Assembly (NCBI GenBank): GCA_027919835.1
Contig: JANVFP010000009.1
Coordinates: forward strand, 868,001 to 932,000
Source of the DNA: Lentinula raphanica
Lineage: Eukaryota; Basidiomycota; Agaricomycetes; Agaricales; Omphalotaceae
DNA: 64,000 nt
Direction: 5' to 3'
In this document: positions 54,459-64,000 of the stretch, in pieces
Position numbering within the stretch: position 1 is the stretch's first letter
Layout of the letters: each line of letters opens with the position of its first letter
Program-made: the position numbers and the translations under genes
The notes under the pieces: generated by a model
Databases searched by the model: none
Told to the model about the DNA's origin: nothing
What the model saw: the letters and a program-made list of their open reading frames with translations, nothing else

Positions 54459-55678
54459 ATGTCTGCAGCAGCACGGGCAGAAGCTAGACGGAAAGCAATT
54501 TTGAGTCGTGGCTCTGACCGTCTTTCGAAGCTGGCAACCTCTGCCCGAGGAGACTCCCCGGTTTACGTGCATGATGGTAAGGAAGAATTCCAATCATAAT
54601 CCGCTGAAGTTTGAACTGCAAATCCAGATCCTCCGCTTCCCAGCATCTCACGTACCAGCAACTTTGTTGGCGATGAATCTCCCAATATTCCCACTCCTCC
54701 AGCGACAAACTCTCGAACTTCACCCGGACCTTCGCCTCGTGCAAATCGTCAAACTTCTGCGTTTTCCACACACTCTGATGTTCCTTCGCCCGCTGGACCT
54801 GATCCATCGGTTTGGTCTGACGAGCAACAACAGCAGCTTATGCAGGCTCTGTTGGGAAGCATGGGTGGAATGGCCGGAATGCCCAGCCTTGCAGGCATGG
54901 GGAATGTTAATTCTGGCCAACAAGCGATAGGTTCAGGCGCGGATCCGGCTACAATGCCGACTTTTCCAGATAATCCATTCGCAGCCATGCTCATGGGCGG
55001 TCAAAATGGTGGAGCTCCACCATTCATGCCTCCTGGAACGAACTTGGGAAAGGTTCCTGATATGAGCAAGGGTGGGGCTCAAAAGAAGCCACCGTCGCTG
55101 ATGCAAAATATGCTGCCGCTGGTGCATTTGGTCGCACTGTGGTCCCTGCTGGCTTATTTCGTGATATATGTGGAGCCTCAAAGTCAGGGTGCTTTTACGA
55201 ATGTCGGCGAGTCTACCAGCTGGTCGGGCATACTGACTAGATGGGCCGAGTTGGCAAAACGAAGACCTCAAGCAGAGATGATACAGGGCTGGAGCGTTGC
55301 TGTAGTGGTGGGTCTTGTCGTCAAGCTCATCAGCGACGAAATTACTGATCATCATTACTCCTCCTAGCCTTTCTTCTGGGCGTTCATCACGCTCGAGATC
55401 GCGTTATATTCGATCAGAATATTTTACGGCTTTGTCAGTCTTTTCCGATTCATCTTGCCATTACTCTTGTTAATAACTCATTTCGCTTCTTCCAGGATAC
55501 CGTCCAACCACCGATGCTTCTTGCGATGGCCCTTCCGCATCTTCCGCCCCCTTTGCCTTCCGTTATCATCAACGGAATGAAGTATCTACAACTGGCATCG
55601 ATACTCCTAGACGACTTAGCGATCTTGACAGTGGGCGTCGGGTTTTTCATTTGCATCGCAGGATTTTTGAGATCGTAG
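54459..55678 (+). CDS. GET complex subunit GET2-like protein
   Basis: Four exons. Starts MSAAARAEARRKAILSRGSD: the basic N-terminal RRKAIL stretch is the Get3-binding element of Get2/CAML proteins. A disordered linker follows (DESPNIPTPPATN; MPSLAGMGNVNSG). The C-terminus has three membrane segments: MLPLVHLVALWSLLAYFVIY, PFFWAFITLEIALYSIRIFY and LLDDLAILTVGVGFFICIAG. With Get1 it forms the ER receptor that receives tail-anchored proteins from Get3. Introns at about 54575-54626, 55307-55367 and 55435-55496 have consensus borders. Complete. Confidence 0.8.
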
Positions 55679-56551
55679 AAGGCAGAAGGACATCTCCGTA
55701 ATTCCTTGTATGTCCACGTTCACTGTTCTTCAATGACCATATCATGGCATGAAGAAGACACCTCGTTAAGCTCATTGGTACCTTCGCGGAATTCTACCTT
55801 GTCCGAATGGTAGCAAATGCAGCGGGTGCAGTTGGAGTTAACTACTCACTGTGGTGATCCACGTGTATTGCAGACCAACAGGAAATCTTAAAGCCTTGTC
55901 CGTCACGTATGCTTGCTGTCTGAAAAACATTTCCTGATGATCTACCCGCGGATTTCTGAACTCGGACATTGACAGTCAAGCGGATGTTCATGGTGTCGTC
56001 CTGAGGATTGTCGTTGCCATTTTTGCTTCTACCTTTTGACCAAAAGCTTCACCCACGTTTCAGATGATGCCTTTTCATGGAGGCGAATCTTGCCCTCAGT
56101 CTCAGGCCCCTTTCTCATCGAAATCATCGAGAGGGGGCTATGGTTCAAGCTTTCTCTGAACTAGTCCGAAATCCAGATATGTGTTTATCAATGATACAGA
56201 AGGTTGGTATGAATCATACTAGATCATACCGCGCTGATTACTGCGCCCATGATATTTTAGGTTGGGCTTCTTCCTACTGAGAATTAGGCTATGATTCTAA
56301 CTGATGTCCTTCCAAGGTGCCTCCATATCCTGCAACTCAAAAGTCTACTTAGGGGCGAGGAGATGGCTGGAGATGGCTGCAGTGGAGGGCGGAAGAAGAT
56401 AGTGAATCTACTTCACAGTCTCAATTTGGGAAATTCAACCAATTGACGGCGGTAATGTGTAAATGAGTGATGTTGGCTTTTCACCATAAATGCAGGGCTC
56501 GTTTCTCTATCAACGTCAACCACCGCAAGTATACATCTCCCACTGGTGACC
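55679..56551. other. Intergenic between GET2-like and thioesterase genes
   Basis: I see no supported gene. ORFs here have no motif. Confidence 0.45.
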
Positions 56552-57532
56552 ATGTCGCCGTCTTCTCCGTCCTCATCCTCTCCACATCGAGCCAATGGTA
56601 CCAAGCCTCATATGGTCGACCAGATATCCGGAAATTGTTCTCTTGCTATCAAGCAAACCTTTCTCAACCCAGGCATGGTCTTTGCTACCCTAGACCGCGA
56701 CGGGAAGTATCGAGCGTTGGGATTCGCGATGGAAACAGTGTTCCAGACGATCATTGTCACTCATATCAGTCATTCGGATGCTCCTGCACACTGGGAAACT
56801 TCCTGGAGGAAACCAGACTCAATGGTTTCGCAGGCGACAGAGAAAGACTCTACAAATCAAATCCCTGCACAGTCAGGCCAATCAGTGGAGAGTGTTACAC
56901 TCATATGTGAAGTAGACGTCTCCCGTGGTGAGTTTTGTTTTTGGTTCTCTGTTGCAATCCAACGGCGCAATATCTTTGCCGTGCATACAATAAAATGTTC
57001 TATTTGAATGAAGATATGGCAAACAACCATCATCTTTTGCATGGCGGGTGTACCGCGTTCCTCGTTGACATGTCAGTACTCCATTCGCGCAGCTTGTGAA
57101 AACGACTGAATGCTATCGTTCAGGTGCTCGTCTCTTTCAGTCGTCGCACTCACCATGATGCGGAGGTCTATCAAGAGTCCTTCGCCCGCCGTGCAGAATC
57201 ATCCGGCCCAATTTGATATGCTCTCACAGTCAATGAATGTCGTGTATCATTCGCCCTCGCAGGTGTAGGTTGGGTAGTTTGCGCAACGGTGTTGAAATTG
57301 ACGGTCTTCATTCCAGTGGCGACAGACTACGAATCGTTTCCACGACAATGCCGATGCGGGAGCTAGTCTCCAATGTATGTGTTCAAACCGAGGTAAGGCC
57401 TTGCGTGTATGGCCCTCTGACGGTACAGTAGCTTACGCTCACGATGCCTAGATATGGAGTACGACTCAACATCGCCTCGTGGCTTCTGGTGTTCAGAACA
57501 TGATGAAAATGTCCTCAGGTTCGCGCCTATGA
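56552..57532 (+). CDS. Hotdog-fold acyl-CoA thioesterase (ACOT13/PaaI-like)
   Basis: Starts MSPSSPSSSSPHRANGTK. Exon 1 contains VDQISGNCSLAIKQTFLNPG. The next small exon reads NNHHLLHGGCTAFLVDMCS, the typical H-G-G-x-x-A-x-L-x-D motif of the hotdog thioesterase active site. It continues SSLSVVALTMMRRS, NVVYHSPSQ, SSGDRLRIVSTTMPMRELV and ends MKMSSGSRL. Five exons with consensus splice sites. It hydrolyses acyl-CoA thioesters; the chain-length preference cannot be read. Confidence 0.75.
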
Positions 57533-58003
57533 GACCCGAAAAGTCGAGGTAGAGGATCACACTGGTAGCTCACAGTCGCAATGATATCGTGCGTTGATTC
57601 TTTACATGACATGCAAGCACAGTACAAGTATTCTACTGAAAATGATATTCACATACAACAAAGAAAACCCGGGTTGGTCGAAGATCGAAAGGTAATAAAA
57701 TAATCCCACTCGGATCTGGTATGCACAAACTCTCCTCGCCCAACTAACAGACCGTGATTGTCCTCCCCCACTTCGTGAAAGCGCAAAACTGGCTGAACAG
57801 GCCCAGCTGCACTTGATGGTAGATGAATGATCGTTGGTCGGTTTTTGAACGAAATGAGAATGCACACAATGCAGTGCAGCAGTGGTAAAATGATAGATGG
57901 TCTGAGAAAAACAATATGAGTCAATCAAGGTGGGATTCGACGAGTAAAATGGGACGTACGATGAACGAATAAGAAAATGGATTGATGATTAGGTCGTGCA
58001 TAT

Positions 58004-58132
58004 TTAGGCAACGACACAAGATGAGTTGGCACCAGAGCCGGAATCTTCCTCATCGCGAGGGAGTTCGACGACGACGTCCTCGACGGTAGCGGAGGCGGTG
58101 AAGAAAGTAGCGATGGTGGTGAAAGCGTCCAT
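58004..58132 (-). CDS. Lipopeptide mating-pheromone precursor 2
   Basis: A 42-residue peptide on the minus strand starting MDAFTTIATFF and ending GSGANSSCVVA-stop. Same design as precursor 1 at 42825-42950: identical MDAFTT start, acidic middle (ELPRDEEDS), identical GSGANSSC followed by a V-aliphatic-A CaaX tail (CVVA against CVIA). The mature lipopeptides would be almost the same and may act on the same receptor. The PRDEED segment could hold the processing site. The gene is shorter than most ORF-length cut-offs and is easily missed. Its strand is opposite to precursor 1. Confidence 0.85.
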   Translation of the reverse strand: MDAFTTIATFFTASATVEDVVVELPRDEEDSGSGANSSCVVA

Positions 58133-58240
58133 GTCAGAGGTTATACGGGTGAGTAAAGGATGTGCAAGGACGATGTCAGAGACTGGGTCGGTTGAACGGG
58201 CAGTAGACTGTGTCTGAGGAACTCAAGAAAAAACTTGCCC

Positions 58241-58250
58241 TCCTTTTATA
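58241..58250 (-). promoter_or_regulatory. TATA box of pheromone precursor 2
   Basis: TATAAAAGGA on the minus strand about 110 nt upstream of the ATG, matching motif and spacing of precursor 1. Confidence 0.6.
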
Positions 58251-59393
58251 CTACTCCAGCTACTCGCAGGCGGAGCGGCCGGTCTGGATATCTGATTGGC
58301 CATCGAGGGAGAACATTATTGTCCACACGGAACTCAACGTTAATTTTCGATTTTTTATTGTCATCTTGCGAAGCGAATGTATCCGAGAACACCAGGCGCA
58401 GGGAAGTACGGAATGTCGGGCTGTGACTATCTTGTTTGTGGCGATATTGATGCTCCTTTGGGGTAGTAAAAATACAATAAGAACGATCGACGAGTTCAGG
58501 CGGCTTCGTCATCATAGAGAAATCAAACAAAAAGAATTCCTGATAAGTCATCAAGTGGCTATGAAAACCAGGGCATTGCGAAAGGCCGGGAAGCTCTGAC
58601 CATTGATGGGCCTGTTTCATAGGATGAGTGCTTTATGGATCCGGATGCGGTCCTTTCTAGAAATAGAAATTCGGATGATCTGGTATGTGCCCTCGTATCC
58701 GACTCTTGTTCTGATAGTTGTGGATGTCTTACCTTCAACCTCAACCAGACAGAAAAGCAAGGATGATCTCGAAGGACTCTAGAACTTGGGACAAGGCTGC
58801 AAAGGCTAGAACGCGCTCAACGTTGTGACTGCGAGAAGGACAAGATCGACTTGCCTTCTTGACCGGACGGACAGGGTGCAGTTCATTTCCACCATACTAT
58901 CGTCTGAAGATGAGATTACCTTAGATTACAATAAGCGTTCAACACCCAATGCCCATGCAAGCGCCGCAACCGGAAAATGCGTCTGAAAAGGGCAAGCCTC
59001 GAGGCGGGTCACATTAGTCCAAGTTCCGCGAGGAAGGTCGGCTTGTATAGCGGAAACGCTGTGAGCCAGTAAGGTCCCGGCATTAATCTTCAGAAGGGCT
59101 CATTGGGTGTATCATGACCTGCTTCTCAATTTTGAAGATGTGATCGCATGGGAAAGACATATCTGCTTCCATTGACCTTAACAAAAAATCAGAGGAGCTT
59201 GCGATAAGAGCGAGAGTGTCAGTCGAAGCGACCAGAAAGCGACTTGGATTCGAGCTACCTGCTGGAAAGTCAGAGTCAACGATATACCGCAAGTCTGAGT
59301 CTGTTGGCAGTGATGAGAAGAAGGGCGCTTATTTTCGCGTGGCTATAACCTCGAGCGCTAATGAATCTGGATGTTTCTGCCCCCCATTGAACG
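58251..59393. other. Intergenic between pheromone precursor 2 and CNOT11
   Basis: I see no supported gene and no receptor. Confidence 0.45.
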
Positions 59394-61020
59394 ATGCCAA
59401 CAGTGCTGACGGCGTCCCATGGGGTCAGTTTACCGTCTATCCCTTCTTCGTCGCTCTCATCTTCGTCTACAACATTAGGGATTCTATCTCCTTCCATGTC
59501 TTCTTCCTTCTTCAGTTCATCTCATTCCTCCTCATCGCCACTCGACTCTCTATTCCCATCGATTCGTCTTCTGCTGTCTCGAGCTTTATCGCTACCATGT
59601 TCTACGGCCGCCCAAGCCTTCACTCAGCTTGTTCAACCACATCTGAGATTCCAAGTTGCTCTGTACGCGTTGTTGCCTGTTTTGGACGGAGATATGGATG
59701 CCCAGTCGTTGGATACTATCAGTGCCACTCCGAGCTCTGACTTTCAGAATAATAACTATCAAGTGTCTCAGAGAATCCTCGTCGCATTCATCTTGTTCTC
59801 GCTCTATGCGCCTCATCCAATATCCATCAACCCATTCAGATCGGCGCTGCTGATGACGTTTGTGAATGAAAAGGAACGGGCGATTCGGGCTGCTAAAGCT
59901 CATGCAGATGCCGGTAGCATGATTGGAGTGGCAGGAACCACGTCCAGCGAGCAGCTCGTATGGGTTCTCTGGAAGATTCTACGCGGAGATGGGAATGACA
60001 TTGGTCCATATTCCCCATCAACACTAGCTCGTTCGCCATTGCCCCCAAAGCTGGCGGCTATAAACTTGTTCCTGGATGAGACCGATGATAATGACTTGTA
60101 TGTATTCTTGGATCTTGAACTGTCTATATGACGATTCACATTCCCACTCAGAGATATTTATTTAACTTCTGCCAGCAAAGCAAGCTCTTTCGACACTCAC
60201 ACTGACGCAAATGTAACCACTAATAATTCACATACAACATTCATTACACCATCTGAAGATCTTCAGAACGCTGCCATCAGTCGTGGTCTAGCTCTTCTTC
60301 TCGCGGCTCGTGAACGAGTCCTGACTCTCTCCGAACGGCGGTCGCTCGAACCCATATTTCCTGCGCTCGCTGCGTCAGATGTCATAACAGCCAACGATCT
60401 ATCCTCCATCGTCACATATAATCCAGATGTTGCTTATCCCCTGTTTGTGGAGATGCTGACGGCATCCGCTTCCTCTGCCTCCAATTTCCTTAATATTCTT
60501 GACATCCTTCCGTATCTGCCTCCTACTCTATTCACCTTCGATTTCATGGGGAAACTTTTGCGAGACACACGATTGATCTCGCTTCCAAACGCCACTCGAC
60601 ATCTCATCGAGGACGACGGGTATGATCAGATACATACCCCCGAGTCGCGTATCCCTCTAGGAAGACTCGTACGAGATCAAGTTCTAGCTAGATTCATGCA
60701 CGAGTGCATCGAACGGCTGGAGAAAGAAGAAAGAGAACGGACGTCCGTTGAGGGACCTGGGAGTAGTAGCGATGGCAATGATGCTTGGGGCAGAGGTGTA
60801 CGGAATCTTTGTAGATTCTACCTCTCCTTGATCAAGCTGAACATCGTTCAAAGTCCCTCTTCTTTCTCAATCCATGGGGAGGACATGGAGAACAATCATT
60901 ACACCGACTCATTCTCAGCAGATTCTGTCGAAATCGCACACTTCGCGTTGAGGAACTCGAGGTTCGAGGAAGCGAGGATGCTCTATGGTGTGCTGGCGAC
61001 TGGTGATTATGATATATAGA
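59394..61020 (+). CDS. CNOT11: CCR4-NOT complex subunit 11
   Basis: Two or more exons; ATG at 59394 after an in-frame alternative region. The N-terminal part is helical (LHSACSTTSEIP frames rejected; real frame reads FTQLVQPHLRFQVALYALLP, RILVAFILFSLYAPHPISIN, QLVWVLWKILRGDG). An intron at about 60098-60172 follows. The C-terminal part (VAYPLFVEMLTASASSASNF, LNILDILPYLPPTLFTFDFM, ending FEEARMLYGVLATGDYDI) matches the conserved CNOT11 (C2orf29) domain, which docks on NOT1 with NOT10 in the mRNA-deadenylating CCR4-NOT complex. Complete frame. Confidence 0.8.
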
Positions 61021-61404
61021 GCAACTTCCAACATCTTCAGAAGGAGTTTTCTGAGCATCACATTGACGTAAGTTCCCTGTTTCATACTTCTTCGTTTGTT
61101 GTATATCTCGTCTGTTGTACAAGAACTTCGGACTGGATATGTATGCATCACCATATTTATTTTTTCATGCATCCTCCCTTGTAACTCGTTACTCAACCCC
61201 TCACCAATACGATAAACCATCCCTCTTACTTACACCCCTTATGCTTTCTCTCCTTCAGTTACAGTACTGTTCACTTACTTATACTCATATGTACATGCTT
61301 TCGTACTTTGGTCTATGCCTTCTGCATTATGAATCTATGAAGCTTGAATGTTACTGACATCGACAATAACAATCTGTACTTTACGGAAGCAACAACAAAG
61401 CATC

Positions 61405-61512
61405 GGTGAGATGGCCGAGCGGTCTAAGGCGCCAGATTAAGGAGACCAACGCATCAGATGCGTTCAATATTCTGGTCACGTAGTGGCGTGGGTTCGAATC
61501 CCACTCTCATCA
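61405..61512 (+). tRNA. tRNA-Leu (AAG) with intron
   Basis: Acceptor GGTGAGA pairs with TCTCATC, with one G-T wobble. A D arm, anticodon stem CCAGA/TCTGG with loop T-T-A-A-G-G-T (anticodon AAG at positions 34-36), a long variable arm (class II, as expected for Leu) and T arm GTGGGTTCGAATCCCAC are present. A 27-nt intron (agaccaacg...ttcaata) sits after position 37, the canonical place. Internal A box (TGGCCGAGCGG) and B box (GGTTCGAATCC) are intact. Confidence 0.95.
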
Positions 61513-61515
61513 TAT

Positions 61516-61521
61516 CTTTTT
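61516..61521 (+). terminator. RNA polymerase III terminator of tRNA-Leu
   Basis: T run directly after the tRNA 3' end. Confidence 0.7.
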
Positions 61522-61625
61522 TGCGTATGCCATTTCGAATCCCGGTGAATTATATACGAGACAACAGTAGAAAACGTCGTAAATTAGCAAGTACTCCTTC
61601 CAATAGCTTACATACATCATGAAGT

Positions 61626-63498
61626 TCAATCCTCGTCAGAGCTCTCCGTCTCGTACTCATCTTCTTCCTGAGTGTTGTCTTTGGATTTTCCCTTCCCCCC
61701 GTTTTTCAAAATCCGCGAGTGCACCATCTCCACAACAAGCTGACCTCCAGACAAAGCCTTGAGATCACCTAGGCGGGTATTAGGTGACCAGGGAATAGGT
61801 TGACGTGGATACGCAGAGACAAGCACGAATCCCCACCACTCATTCGGTTTTGGTACGTGAGAGGAGAGCAGCTTGTGGAGTGTGTCGAATGAATACGAGG
61901 ATGACGGTAGGGAAGACGACGAGACAGAGGTAGAGACCAGCTCAGTATCCACATACGCATATAAAGTGTCCAGCGTGTCCGAATGCACATCAAACCGCCT
62001 CATCAGTCTCCGTCCATCAGGCATACGTACGGCAATCCTGATGGATTCCTTCGCATTAGACTCAACAGGTAACGTCTGCCTGAACCATGCTCTCCAACGG
62101 TCCCGTTCTTCCGCCCGTTCCAACGCCTGCAGACGTTCTCGTTCAAGCATCTCATGTTCCTTCCTCTTCTGATCTTCCTCAGCCTGTTTCCGCTGTAGCT
62201 CAGCCTTTTCTTCTTCCATCTTTCTCAGGATCCTCTCTTTATCCCTCCGCTTGGTTTCTTCGAATGCTCTATCCTGAGCCTCCCGAAGCTCGCGTTCTCT
62301 GGCCCGCTCTCGTTCCACTGCCTCCCGTTGTGCTCGTGTTCGGTCCAGATAGGGTTTTACCCTGGGCAGAAGCGTATCTCGTAGATGCGTGATCAGCGCG
62401 GAGGAGGTACAAGAAGAGGCGCCGAGGTGACGGGATAGGACTGTGAGTGCAGGTGTAGACTGACTAGCAGTTGTCGAGTGCGATCCAGAGGATGAAGTAA
62501 AATTTCTACTCGGTTGCATCCCAATGAATGCAACGAAAGGATAAGTAGTCGCTCCGAGCTTCATGCTTGCTTCATATGCTTCCTTATCCCGTATATCACC
62601 ACCCCAGCAAATTATGTCGTTCTCGACTAGAAGTTGCACAAATTCATTATTCGTAAGCGTGGAGCTCTTGAACTCTGCCGTCGAATCGTGTTCTGCTGAG
62701 ACAAGAACGATGCATCCAATTCTGAATGAAGATTGACATGAACGAAGGATGGAATCGTATGTCCCGAGCTGGAAGGGAGGAAGCAACTTGCTTGAGCCTG
62801 AACGGTCCGCTGTGTGTCGGGAGGTAAGGACAGATGGACCAGCTTCGTCAGAAGCAGTGCCCACAGAGGGGTTCACTTGTACACCCGTTGCGTCGACGGA
62901 TCCAGAGGCACCAGCACAGATAGCACCGGTTTCTTCTTCTAATTCACGGATCCAACGTTCTATACCTCCACCAGCACGTCGTACGGCCGTGCGCCCCGAT
63001 GCTCGTCGGTAAAAGTTGAGCGACAAGAACGGGATGTATGGAAGAGGAATACGCAGAAAGTTGAAAATGAAACGGACAAGCGAGGAGATGAGATGGAGTG
63101 GGTAGATTATCAAGCTCAGAACAGAAGTAGATTGCCGAGGCTAGAGCACGAAAACGTTCAACGTTCACAATGTTGCGAGGCAGCAAATGTGAACATACTG
63201 GTTCTCTAGGCCTTAGCAAGCCTTGTTCAGAATCGTCGACGTTGAACTCTTCATAACGTCTTCCGTACGAGTCCTCCAAGTTACCACGGGTAGTAGTGCT
63301 TGTCGTCCTGCTACTCCCTGCTCGGCTACTACTACTCCCTCCTGCTTGCCCATCAAAAATAATCTCCGCAGCTCGCTGTATGTCCCAATCCACACTGCTT
63401 AGCACGTCCATGGCGACTTCATCGTCCCCGCCATTGGTCAAGTCGCGTAGTTGGCTCAACGCGCTCGCTTGGGCGGGTGTCAGAGAGGAGATATCCAT
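61626..63498 (-). CDS. UBX-domain ERAD protein (FAF2/UBXD8-type)
   Basis: Starts MDISSLTPAQASALSQLRDL with a UBA domain (GGDDEVAMDVLSSVDWDIQR then AAEIIF). After a 58-nt intron (about 63144-63201) a hydrophobic hairpin (LIIYPLHLISSLVRFIFNF) anchors it in the ER/lipid-droplet membrane. A UAS thioredoxin-like domain follows (GTYDSILRSCQSSFRIGCIV; TYPFVAFIGMQPSRN), then a long Glu/Arg coiled coil (EREREL...MEEEKAELQRKQ) and a C-terminal UBX domain (IRIAVRMPDGRRLMRRFDVH ... YPRQPIPWSPNTRLGDL). UBX binds p97/Cdc48 for ER-associated degradation. The domain order is exactly that of human FAF2 and yeast Ubx2/Ubx3-type proteins. Confidence 0.9.
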
Positions 63499-64000
63499 GT
63501 ATACACCTTGACGAAGCCAATGTTTACTTAGCTTGTATGGCGGTCCTTTGCGGATGAAGGAGCACTTTTTTGTTGTATGTTGGTCGTTGTGACTGTTCAA
63601 GTTGTTGTGGACGCCTTGTGGCACGCCCAAGGCAGTACTATCAGCACGTGGATGATTGCACATAGATGAGCAATCACTCTCAGCAGAACTCAGCAGAAAC
63701 CATTTCAATTTTCGTATGCAGACTAGTACCGCAGTGGAGAGTATATCGTTGGAAGGAAGGATACAGGTGCACAAACTTGAGCATGAACTACTTTGACCTG
63801 ACTAGTAGTCCCCTACTACAGCTTGTCTATGTACGACGCGATACCGCAGCGTTTAGCAGGGCAAAGCTCCGCCGGAGTCCATATGCAATCAGCTCGAAGC
63901 CATTTAGACTGGGTTATTCATCCTGGAGTTAGAACAGATGAAGTGGTTCCATCGCTGAAATAGGACGTATGATGAATGGTCGGAGTGGTGGTGGAAACGG
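63499..64000. other. Upstream region of the UBX gene
   Basis: Promoter side of the minus-strand UBX gene; I see no other gene. Confidence 0.45.

Noticed and set aside
58210..58599. 129-aa plus-strand ORF upstream of pheromone precursor 2
   Set aside because: Overlaps the pheromone promoter and has no recognisable features; likely chance.
1..64000. CRISPR arrays, bacterial operons, rRNA genes
   Set aside because: None seen; intron-rich eukaryotic DNA throughout.

Overview
This window is nuclear DNA of a mushroom-forming basidiomycete (Agaricomycetes, probably Agaricales). The evidence is many 50-60 nt spliceosomal introns in nearly every gene, a DUF6535 membrane protein, a cytoplasmic-type ricin-B lectin, two CaaX-box lipopeptide mating-pheromone precursors, a chromodomain Ty3 retrotransposon and a Ngaro-like tyrosine-recombinase retrotransposon. 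All of these are typical of that class.

Region 1 (1-25.3 kb) is TE-dominated and decayed. It is one arm of a segmental duplication whose better-preserved arm is about 23.4-39 kb. A DUF6535 gene (from 1180) has been broken by a frameshift near 2020, a 282-bp MITE (3561-3842) and a 10.8-kb nested insertion (4283-15127). The nested insertion is a roughly 2.07-kb non-autonomous DNA element carrying an intron-containing fragment of an ABCC (MRP-type) transporter gene. A nearly pristine 8.78-kb Ty3/gypsy chromovirus (5198-13976; LTRs differ at one base that I can see) has inserted into that fragment. Short relics of the lectin, BNI4-like and GPHR genes follow. A 6.56-kb Ngaro-like element (16727-23282) with split direct repeats lies among them, and its RT carries a second copy of the same 282-bp MITE.

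Region 2 (25.5-39.4 kb) holds intact genes: DUF6535 copy 2 (+), ricin-B lectin (-), a cyclin-fold protein (-), GPHR (+) and a BNI4-like PP1-targeting protein (-). More relics of GPHR and BNI4 lie between the intact copies.

Region 3 (39.4-64 kb) has a gene-poor stretch, then pheromone precursor 1 (+, 42825-42950), a zinc alcohol dehydrogenase (-), LCB1 serine palmitoyltransferase (-), an F-box protein (+), a few doubtful or unrecognised genes, a GET2-like protein (+), a hotdog thioesterase (+), pheromone precursor 2 (-, 58004-58132), CNOT11 (+), an intron-bearing tRNA-Leu (AAG) and a FAF2/UBXD8-type UBX protein (-).

The most interesting items are: the pair of divergently oriented pheromone precursors sharing a GSGANSSC-V-aliphatic-A tail, about 15 kb apart with no STE3 receptor that I can see; the recoding pseudoknot and Tf1-style self-priming signal of the Ty3 element; its spliced antisense accessory gene with its own TATA box; and the nested gene-capturing insertion for which the paralogue supplies the empty site. 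All function calls rest on motif recognition without database searches. Intron boundaries were read by eye.
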